The notes below the pieces were generated by a model. It ran no database searches, was not told the origin of the DNA, and was given only the letters and a program-made list of their open reading frames with translations. Of a stretch of DNA of 22,309 nucleotides, positions 7,223 through 13,452 are shown piece after piece. How positions within the stretch are numbered: the stretch's first letter is position 1; each line of letters begins with the position of its first letter. The DNA is from Candidatus Cloacimonadota bacterium (lineage in GTDB: Bacteria; Cloacimonadota; Cloacimonadia; Cloacimonadales; Cloacimonadaceae), in contig JALOBT010000032.1 in NCBI GenBank assembly GCA_023228125.1, positions 8,452 to 30,760 on the forward strand, read 5' to 3'. The position numbers and the translations under genes are program-made.

Positions 7223-7230
7223 TAATTCAT

Positions 7231-7261
7231 AAAGGCTGCCTTCGGGCAGCCTTTCTTTTTT
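7231..7261 (+). terminator. Strong rho-independent terminator
   Basis: AAAGGCTGCC (7231-7240) pairs perfectly with GGCAGCCTTT (7245-7254) around a TTCG tetraloop, followed by CTTTTTT. It closes the HU plus small ribosomal peptide unit. Confidence 0.95.
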
Positions 7262-7336
7262 GCTCTTTGATTAGCTAACTACCTTTATCCTCACAAAGCC
7301 AGCTCAGCTTGAAAGACTATCCGAAAGAAATTTACC

Positions 7337-7361
7337 TTGACAAGGATACAAGCTTGATAAT
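7337..7361 (+). promoter_or_regulatory. Candidate promoter of the 110-residue membrane protein gene
   Basis: TTGACA at 7337-7342 is followed after 13 bases by GATAAT (7356-7361), the same short spacing seen before the first HU gene. It lies about 100 bases before the ATG. The rest of 7262-7440 shows nothing recognisable. Confidence 0.35.
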
Positions 7362-7440
7362 CCAATGCTTAGGTACCTTGCACCTTAAGACAACTGTCTG
7401 ATTCGTGGCAAGGGACTAATAAATACTAAAGAGGTAAATC

Positions 7441-7773
7441 ATGAAAAAACTTATTAAGCAAATCCTGCTTGTTAGTGGCCTGCTTTTCATCGGCTACCAG
7501 GTCTTTCGCATGACCCGTTTGATCAGAGCAATCATCGCCCTGGACAAATCCCTGCCAGCATATCTGGAATCTGTTTACGGAGAAACCCCCAAAGTTGGCT
7601 GCTCTCTAAATGCACACATCACTGTGAACACAAAGATCATCGTGAAGTTTTCTGCTGAAATCCTGGCAAAGCATGACGATATTGAGGCTACAACCAGGCA
7701 GTATATAGCAGATTTTTATCCACTGCTGGCCAATAATAGGCTGAGGGTAAACGTTGTGGAAGCAAGCCTTTAA
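7441..7773 (+). CDS. Small membrane-anchored protein of unknown function
   Basis: This 110-residue protein is not assigned to any family I recognise. Residues 1-6 are basic (MKKLIK), followed by a hydrophobic segment (7-19) that could be an uncleaved anchor or signal peptide, then a soluble part of about 85 residues. That part includes GCSLNAHITVNTKIIVKFSA (53-72), which looks like two beta strands, then a helix (about 73-92) and a final strand, possibly a small alpha/beta domain. GAGGT lies 5 bases before the ATG, which supports it as a real gene. The following frame starts 41 bases downstream with its own ribosome binding site, so the two may share a transcript. Confidence 0.7.
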   Translation: MKKLIKQILLVSGLLFIGYQVFRMTRLIRAIIALDKSLPAYLESVYGETPKVGCSLNAHITVNTKIIVKFSAEILAKHDDIEATTRQYIADFYPLLANNRLRVNVVEASL

Positions 7774-7814
7774 GATATACTAAGGATCCCAACAGCACTG
7801 AGGGAGACTATCCT

Positions 7815-8483
7815 ATGAAAAGATCACTGCTTCTGCTCTTGGTTTTTGCTCTGTGCAGCACAATTCTTTGTGGTCAAGCCGAATCACAGAACCCCGAGCT
7901 CATCGTGCCAGAAGTATTCTTGGCCAGGTCAGATGATTAGATAAGTAGTAGGATCTACCCAAAGAATGTCAGGGGTAAAATCAAGACAAACCAACAAAGT
8001 CTAAGCACAGGCCGCAGCAAGGCCGATTTATTTATGAAAAAGATAGTTCTTGACGAGATCCTGTTTGGCTTTGATGTAAAAACGAAGGATTTGGACTCTA
8101 CAAGATACTCTGATGGTGGTGTATGTGCTATAGGCAATCTGTTAAAATTCATGGCAAATGATAAAGGTGTGTTTGTTATTGTGGAATTTGGGCATAATAA
8201 ATCAACCGCCAAAAACAATGCCAGGGACAGTGAATATATCAGAGTCGCCCCATTTCATACTCTGCCAAAAGATATGTATCGAATAGAAAACTTAGGAACC
8301 GGACAAATTAGGCTGAACTACACTGTAAACCAAGTTTGGGATGAAATTGATTGGAATAGATCAGATAATGACTTCTTTTAGGCTTTCTGTGAAATAGCCA
8401 TTACCCATTACAAAAGAGTTAAGGCTGATGCAGAGCAGAGAATCAAATCAATGGGCATTCTGTATATATTTGACCCGCTGTAA
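7815..8483 (+). pseudogene. Secreted-protein frame interrupted by two in-frame TAG codons
   Basis: A GAGGGAG and an ATG at 7815 open a frame with a clear signal peptide (MKRSLLLLLVFALCSTILCG). After 41 codons it meets TAG (7938-7940), then continues in the same frame for 146 sense codons to a second TAG (8379-8381), then for 33 more to TAA (8481-8483). The transcription terminator starts 3 bases after that TAA, which suggests that the intended gene is the whole 222-codon frame. The ATG at 8034, which would open a 115-residue protein, has no ribosome binding site and no signal sequence. The middle part contains IVLDEILFGFDVKTKD and FVIVEFGHNKST segments and matches no family I know. The simplest reading is a recent pseudogene with two amber mutations. 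Amber readthrough is the less likely alternative. Confidence 0.65.
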
Positions 8484-8485
8484 GT

Positions 8486-8516
8486 AAAACCAGCGAGGTT
8501 CTCCCCCGCTGGTTTT
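8486..8516. terminator. Bidirectional terminator between convergent genes
   Basis: AAAACCAGCG (8486-8495) pairs perfectly with CGCTGGTTTT (8507-8516). With A residues on one side and T on the other it can serve both strands. It follows the TAA at 8483 on the plus strand and the stop of the minus-strand gene at 8540. Confidence 0.8.
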
Positions 8517-8539
8517 GCTGATCAAACAAGTTCTTTATG

Positions 8540-9859
8540 CTATCGCAATCTCACGATCTTGGCATTAGCAGTGCTGCTTCCCTGGCTTGCCCGCAGGAAA
8601 TATATTCCGCTGCTGCAGGCTTTTCCACTTTTGTCCCGGCCATCCCAAGATAGATTTGCGCCAGGCAGACCGCTCAGCTCTCTCACTAATTGACCACGCT
8701 GGTTGTAGATCCCCACCCAAAGCGGAGCCGATGACTTGCTTTCTGCCAGGATGCTCAGTTCTCCGGCAAAAGGAACCGGATAAGCTTTTATGCGCAGCTC
8801 GGGAACTGGGCCCTGCACCAGATCAGAATTTGCGGTGTAGGTTTCCCAGGCAAAATCGATTCGCATTGTATTGGTACAGGCACTTCCTCCCTGGCAAATC
8901 TGCATGACAATAGAATCCAGATTGCCATTGGCATCGTAGCTATACAGATCACGCCCATCAATTTCCCAGACATCACCAGAAAGATGCTGCTCGTCTATGC
9001 TGATCTTGCGGATTTGCTCATCGTAGGTATAAAGCGATCTGCTGCGGGCCATCCAAGATTCGTTATACCATTCGTACTCAGTGGTCTGCTGCAAGTTTCC
9101 AGGATATTCATTGGATCTATTTACAACCAGCATGGGTAAATACTGAGAAATAAAGCTAATGTAATCGTAGCCGGTAGAAGTATCCTGAGGATGATACGTG
9201 GTTTCGGTCTTATGCTCTTGTACCCAGTTTACAGAATCTGCAGAGCTGTATTCATACTCCTGGATTATCCTGCCTTGGGCGTCGTATTGGAAACTGATGC
9301 GAGAATAGGGATCTTCATCCTCATATTCATCCGCATCAGCAACCCAATCATAAATTTCAAAAGTGCTTCCCGCTCCATAAACGATATGCCTGCGGAGAAG
9401 TGGCACCAGATTTCCTAAGTCATCATAATATGGTTCACACAAAAAGATACGCACCAGACGGTTTTGGGAATCATATTCCGCAGTGCTTTTAATGCTCAAT
9501 TCCAAAACACTGTCTGGAGTAAAATATAAGTCGGAGGATTCTATCATCCCCGCAGCGTTGTAGAAATAGACCATCTTCGCCCCGGTATCAGGCGAAATAA
9601 ATCCGAATGGATCACGATGATTTACAGTTATAGAATCAATCCGGGTAGGATAACTCTGGCTGTAATGCATGTTTGCCCGTTCCGTGGGCAGCAAACTCTG
9701 GTCTTCTTGATAGTTGCTATACATTTCATTTTGCAGCCGGTAAGCTGTGGAATAGGGCAGCACTATTCCCAGATGCTTGATCCCAAAATCCTGAAAAACT
9801 CCGGCTGTAAGCAGCATCGGCAGCAAGAGTAAGGGCAATAAATATAAGGCTTTCTTCAT
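8540..9859 (-). CDS. Secreted YD-repeat-like protein with C-terminal sorting domain
   Basis: This 439-residue exported protein has a signal peptide at 1-19 (KKALYLLPLLLLPMLLTA). The body holds repeated motifs such as YNAAGMI, YDSQNRLVRI, YDAQGRIIQEYEY and YDANGNLDSI, which resemble YD/Rhs-type beta-strand repeats, each followed by polar strands. Residues 355-439 form a FlgD-like/Por-type sorting tail: A-Y-P-V-P-F, then IYNQRGQLVREL, LSWDGRDKSGK and SGIYFLRA, ending KIVRLR. In Bacteroidota such tails direct type IX secretion, and similar tails occur on surface proteins across the FCB group. GGAGGT lies 5 bases before the ATG. The gene is divergent from the transglutaminase-like gene, which has a related tail. 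Its ligand or substrate is unknown. Confidence 0.85.
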   Translation of the reverse strand: MKKALYLLPLLLLPMLLTAGVFQDFGIKHLGIVLPYSTAYRLQNEMYSNYQEDQSLLPTERANMHYSQSYPTRIDSITVNHRDPFGFISPDTGAKMVYFYNAAGMIESSDLYFTPDSVLELSIKSTAEYDSQNRLVRIFLCEPYYDDLGNLVPLLRRHIVYGAGSTFEIYDWVADADEYEDEDPYSRISFQYDAQGRIIQEYEYSSADSVNWVQEHKTETTYHPQDTSTGYDYISFISQYLPMLVVNRSNEYPGNLQQTTEYEWYNESWMARSRSLYTYDEQIRKISIDEQHLSGDVWEIDGRDLYSYDANGNLDSIVMQICQGGSACTNTMRIDFAWETYTANSDLVQGPVPELRIKAYPVPFAGELSILAESKSSAPLWVGIYNQRGQLVRELSGLPGANLSWDGRDKSGKACSSGIYFLRASQGSSTANAKIVRLR

Positions 9860-9891
9860 CGTTCACCTCCATGAAGCTATCTTCTGTGATA

Positions 9892-9918
9892 TTTTTTGCA
9901 TACCCAGATCTGTGTCAA
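9892..9918 (-). promoter_or_regulatory. Candidate promoter of the YD-repeat gene
   Basis: TTGACA on the minus strand (9918-9913) lies about 55 bases before the ATG and is followed by GTATGCAAAAAA (9903-9892). The same 12 bases occur after the TTGACA of the divergent transglutaminase gene (10249-10260), although at a different distance. Confidence 0.35.
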
Positions 9919-10154
9919 TGTTTATTATTCACAGACTTCCCTTTTTTTTGTCGAACCTGATTCTGACTCTTTCTGCAGCCTTCCCATCCCGTGAATTGCA
10001 GTGGTCTTGCTGCATAGATTGTGGTAGATAAGACTTAGGTATAAGAGGATTTTTCCCTACTATTTCCACGTCATCTCTACTACGTCAAAGGGGAGAGGAC
10101 AGTCTGAGCAACAGGATATCAGAGCCCCAAAACCGATCTGCCCCAATTATCCCT

Positions 10155-10181
10155 GTGATCTGTGTGATCTGTGTGATCTGT
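10155..10181. repeat. Three tandem copies of a 9-bp unit (GTGATCTGT)
   Basis: Three perfect contiguous copies of GTGATCTGT lie in the 429-base divergent intergenic region 9860-10288. Apart from these and the two promoter candidates, I see no gene or structured RNA there. The T-rich run CTTTTTTTTG near 9950 is isolated. Confidence 0.9.
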
Positions 10182-10223
10182 GAGAGCATCAAGTCCGTGC
10201 AGGGCTACCCTGAGCGATTTTGA

Positions 10224-10253
10224 TTGACAGCTCCCGCCAGCTATATTTGTATG
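10224..10253 (+). promoter_or_regulatory. Candidate promoter of the transglutaminase-like gene
   Basis: TTGACA (10224-10229) is followed after 18 bases by TGTATG (10248-10253), 35 bases before the ATG. TATATT at 10242-10247 is the nearest TATAAT-like hexamer but lies only 12 bases from the first element. Confidence 0.4.
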
Positions 10254-10288
10254 CAAAAAAGCTTAAGCTACTTTAAATAGGAGACAAG

Positions 10289-12526
10289 ATGAAAAGAATG
10301 CTTTCCGTAATATTAGGCCTGATCTGTCTGAGTCTATTTGCCACTCCGCGCGGCCTCACTGTGTCCGAAGTGCCTTGTTCAGATATCGTAAGCCGGGTAG
10401 AGATTCCGGTGACGAGTTTTATCGATGCCCCGGCAGGAACGGCGTCCTGCGCTACTTTGAGTGAGGACTGGTTTCCGTCCCTGAATCTTGATCTGAATTT
10501 CAGACTGGATGCACAGGCTCAGATCGGCTTGAACTATGTCAATTATCAATGCAAACCCATAGCCTTTGGCAGTATGGGCACTTTGAGTGCTGCGGCCCAA
10601 GCTGCTGTAGCCAAGGCTCCTGGGTGGATGCAGGCCGAGCTTTCTTCGGTTTTGGCCAGTCTTGATGCGGCCCATCAGCTCATCTGGGCAGAGCTTATCC
10701 TGGACACTGTGGACCCTTATGTGGATGAAGTAGCTTTCTGCATAGCCCATACTTCGGCCCAATACCTGAATTCGGGCTTTGCCTCTCCTCAACTATTTCT
10801 GGAAAATGCTTATTATATTTACGAGATTGCCAGCCATTTGGATTATGTGCAGGTCATGGACACTGGCTCTGCGGCAGGCGGTGGAGATTACTATTCCACC
10901 ACCAAATATATCAAGAAAGATGCTGCCGGCGAACTGCAAGAAATCACCGTGCCCCAGGAGATCTACTATTGGTATCTGGTGCATCCCAAGCTCACCGATG
11001 AGATTCCGGCCTATATCAACCCCAGCCTGGTGGAAAGCAATTCCAATCATTCCAACAACATTGCCGATCCTCCCCTGGGCCAGTTTTGGCGCAATTATCT
11101 CTACACGCTTCAGCAGGATGGCTATCCTGTGCTGGCTGATACTTTGTCGCAATGCCAAACCCTGTTCAATCGCGATGGCAGCGGCAATGATGCCATTCGC
11201 ACCCTGCAAGGGTGGATCAATCAAAATATGAGCTTTACTTCCAATAGTGAACGCCCTCATCAACCTGTGCGCATCATCACCAAGCGCATTGGCAGATGTG
11301 GAGAATATGCCGATCTCTCCTCTGCTTTGGCGCGCCTGGCTTTGATCCCCTGCACCAGCATCCTTTCCTCTTCCACAGATCACACCTGGAATGAATTTTG
11401 GGATGAAGGCTGGGTAGCCTGGGAGCCGGTGAATGGTTATATTGATAGCCCCCTGGTCTATGAAAATGGCTGGGGAAAGGTCTTTGGCACCGTGTTTGAG
11501 ATCCGCAGCGATGGGCTCTTTACTCCCGTTACAGACCGCTATTCCGAGGGTGCGGCTATCATCAAAATCCAAGTGGTGGATAGCAATCTATTGCCGGTGG
11601 ACGGAGCCAGAGTGGTTTTGGGCATGGTGGATGGTGCTATTCGTTATGATTGTGAGCTGTTTACGGATAACGGCGGCTTTGTAAACTTTGTGGTGGGAGA
11701 GGGCAGAAACTACCGGGCCAGAGTGGAGACCAATTTTGGCCAATATCCGGAAATAGTAGGGACTTATACGCAATTGAATCAGAATTCTGAAGATGGGCAG
11801 ACCTATCAATATGTCTTTGAAATCCCGGCCCCAAAGCCGGTCTTTGTCCCCCAAATAGTATCCGGGCCTGTGGATACTGTGGACGATCACCGTTTTGCCG
11901 TAAGCTACGAGTGCCCAGGGTATTACATCACCGGACAGAGCCGCTGGGATGATATCAATACGACAAGCTCGCAAGCTCTCTACTATCAATATATAGCAGA
12001 GCCCTCAGATGCGGCCTTTATGGTAATGGATGGGGACGCAATCATCTTTTGGCAGATCGATGGCAGCGGCAGTGCAGTTCAATACATCAGTCCCGCCTTG
12101 GCTGCCAGCTCTTCTTACGACATCCCTGTGGGCAACGATTGGTATGCCTTTGTGGATAATTCCCATCGTCACCGCAACGCTGTGAAGCTCTCAGGAGCAA
12201 TGCTTTACGAACGCTTCGGCAGCCCTGTTGGGGATCTTGTCCAGGCTCCTGGCGTCTTTGAGCTTCTCTTTCGCTATCCCAATCCTTTCACAAGCGGGAT
12301 CACTCTGGGCTTAGACCTGAAAAAAGAGGCCATACTCAAGGTGGAGATATTTAATATCAAAGGGCAGCGGATAAAAAGCTGGCAGACCCCAAAACAGGCA
12401 GCAGGGCCGCTGGATATTCATTGGGACGGATGCAGTGAGGCCGGACAATGCACCAGCAGCGGCATCTACTTTATCAAAATCAGCGGGGAAGGTACTTCTC
12501 TGACCAGAAAAGCACTGAAGTTCTGA
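10289..12526 (+). CDS. Secreted transglutaminase-like protein with C-terminal sorting domain
   Basis: This 745-residue exported protein has a signal peptide at about 1-18 (KRMLSVILGLICLSLFA). A transglutaminase-like (papain-fold) core spans roughly 300-400: Cys337 in GRCGEYADLSSALARLA and His365 in DHTWNEFW match the catalytic Cys and His. The third position, usually Asp in a W-x-x-x-D-P context, reads W-E-P (Glu379), so activity is plausible but not certain. Residues about 424-500 look like a carboxypeptidase-regulatory or Ig-like beta domain (PVDGARVVL, then FTDNGGFVNFVV). Residues 657-745 are a FlgD-like sorting tail (YPNPFTSG, VEIFNIKGQRI, HWDG, SGIYFIKI). The likely role is an extracellular or surface peptidase or cross-linking enzyme. 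AGGAG lies 5 bases before the ATG. It is divergent from the other sorting-tail gene and convergent with the TSUP permease. Confidence 0.88.
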   Translation: MKRMLSVILGLICLSLFATPRGLTVSEVPCSDIVSRVEIPVTSFIDAPAGTASCATLSEDWFPSLNLDLNFRLDAQAQIGLNYVNYQCKPIAFGSMGTLSAAAQAAVAKAPGWMQAELSSVLASLDAAHQLIWAELILDTVDPYVDEVAFCIAHTSAQYLNSGFASPQLFLENAYYIYEIASHLDYVQVMDTGSAAGGGDYYSTTKYIKKDAAGELQEITVPQEIYYWYLVHPKLTDEIPAYINPSLVESNSNHSNNIADPPLGQFWRNYLYTLQQDGYPVLADTLSQCQTLFNRDGSGNDAIRTLQGWINQNMSFTSNSERPHQPVRIITKRIGRCGEYADLSSALARLALIPCTSILSSSTDHTWNEFWDEGWVAWEPVNGYIDSPLVYENGWGKVFGTVFEIRSDGLFTPVTDRYSEGAAIIKIQVVDSNLLPVDGARVVLGMVDGAIRYDCELFTDNGGFVNFVVGEGRNYRARVETNFGQYPEIVGTYTQLNQNSEDGQTYQYVFEIPAPKPVFVPQIVSGPVDTVDDHRFAVSYECPGYYITGQSRWDDINTTSSQALYYQYIAEPSDAAFMVMDGDAIIFWQIDGSGSAVQYISPALAASSSYDIPVGNDWYAFVDNSHRHRNAVKLSGAMLYERFGSPVGDLVQAPGVFELLFRYPNPFTSGITLGLDLKKEAILKVEIFNIKGQRIKSWQTPKQAAGPLDIHWDGCSEAGQCTSSGIYFIKISGEGTSLTRKALKF

Positions 12527-12569
12527 AGGAATCTACAGGATTGGATGTGTCCCGCGTCCAGTGGTTTAC

Positions 12570-12618
12570 GCTTCGAAAAAGAAGTGCTGCTTCGAAAAAG
12601 GGAGCTGATTTGAAAAAG
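12570..12618. repeat. Three degenerate GCTTCGAAAAAG repeats
   Basis: GCTTCGAAAAAG occurs at 12570-12581 and 12589-12600, and a diverged copy (GATTTGAAAAAG) at 12607-12618, with 18-19 base period. On the minus strand each copy supplies a CTTTTTC run downstream of the permease terminator. Confidence 0.8.
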
Positions 12619-12635
12619 AGCACGTTCCGTGCTCT
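12611..12635 (-). terminator. Rho-independent terminator of the permease gene
   Basis: On the minus strand AGAGCACG and CGTGCTCT (12635-12628 and 12624-12617) pair perfectly around GAA, followed by TTTTTC. A second perfect hairpin, GCAGGCG/CGCCTGC (12636-12652), abuts it on the gene-proximal side. Confidence 0.85.
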
Positions 12636-12652
12636 GCAGGCGAGACGCCTGC
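12636..12652. repeat. Second hairpin abutting the terminator
   Basis: GCAGGCG (12636-12642) and CGCCTGC (12646-12652) are perfectly complementary around a 3-base loop. It has no T-run of its own and directly touches the terminator stem, so transcripts of the permease would end in a double hairpin, possibly stabilising the 3' end. Confidence 0.85.
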
Positions 12653-12678
12653 AATCCTGTGGCAGAAGCTTGCTCGCA

Positions 12679-13452
12679 TCATAGGAAGACGTTGTATAGC
12701 ACCCGGATCAAGAGCAGGACGAGGGCCAGGATGAAGACTTTGCGGATGATCTTATTGCCGCGGAGCATCACCATCTTCGAGCCCAAAAGATTGCCGGCAA
12801 TTCCGCACACTGCCGCCGGAATGGCAATGGGATACCAGATCTGGCCATGAACGGCAAAAGTGACTACCGCAGCCATATTGGAAGCGAGATTGACCACCTT
12901 GGAATTGCCATTGGCGCGCACAAAATCATAATGCAATAAAGCTGAATAGATCAAAATCAGAAAAGTGCCTGTGCCCGGGCCGAAGAATCCATCATAAAAG
13001 CCGATGATCAAGCCAGCCAGTGCGCCCAGAATAAGCCGATAGCCCAGTTTCAAAAGATGCGCGGTATCGCTGAAACCCAAATTCTTGCGAACGAGAACGA
13101 GCACCGTAATGAGTGGAATCAGGATGATCAGCAGATAATTCAGAAATTCCCCTGAGATCAAAAGCGCAGTACTCGCGCCCAGCCAGGAGCCTGCCAAAGC
13201 CATCACCGCTCCGATCAAAGCTACCGGCACATCGATCATCCTGGCATGAAGAAATCTGCCGGTGGAGAAGATAGTTCCGCTGCAAGAAGAGAACTTATTG
13301 GTGCCCAAAGCCATGTGGGGCGGGATGCCAGCACTCCAATAGGCCGGCAGAGAGATGAGGCCGCCACCTCCGGCGATGGCATCGATGAATCCAGCCAAAA
13401 AGATGAAGGGCAGGATGATGAGATAATCAATAACGCTAAGTGAGATAGGCAT
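12679..13452 (-). CDS. TSUP family (TauE/SafE, YfcA-like) membrane permease
   Basis: This 257-residue polytopic inner-membrane protein belongs to the sulfite exporter TauE/SafE (TSUP) family, whose members move small anions such as sulfite, sulfoacetate or other organosulfur compounds. The family's internal duplication is visible: GFIDAIAGGGGLISLP (21-36) in the first half and GFYDGFFGPGTGTF (151-164) in the second. About eight hydrophobic segments are present and the length is typical. The substrate cannot be inferred, and no sulfur-metabolism gene is adjacent. The ATG directly follows the TAG of the outer-membrane gene with no spacer and in the same frame. AAGGCGGA in the end of that gene can serve as ribosome binding site. 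It ends the umuD-like/outer-membrane/permease group. Confidence 0.88.
   Translation of the reverse strand: MPISLSVIDYLIILPFIFLAGFIDAIAGGGGLISLPAYWSAGIPPHMALGTNKFSSCSGTIFSTGRFLHARMIDVPVALIGAVMALAGSWLGASTALLISGEFLNYLLIILIPLITVLVLVRKNLGFSDTAHLLKLGYRLILGALAGLIIGFYDGFFGPGTGTFLILIYSALLHYDFVRANGNSKVVNLASNMAAVVTFAVHGQIWYPIAIPAAVCGIAGNLLGSKMVMLRGNKIIRKVFILALVLLLIRVLYNVFL

Noticed and set aside
8034..8381. 115-residue protein starting at the ATG at 8034
   Set aside because: There is no ribosome binding site, and the same frame is open upstream to a signal peptide at 7815, so this is taken as the middle of an interrupted gene.
10793..11572. 259-codon minus-strand frame opposite the transglutaminase-like gene
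   Set aside because: It is a shadow of the coding strand: composition is odd and there is no start signal or family motif.
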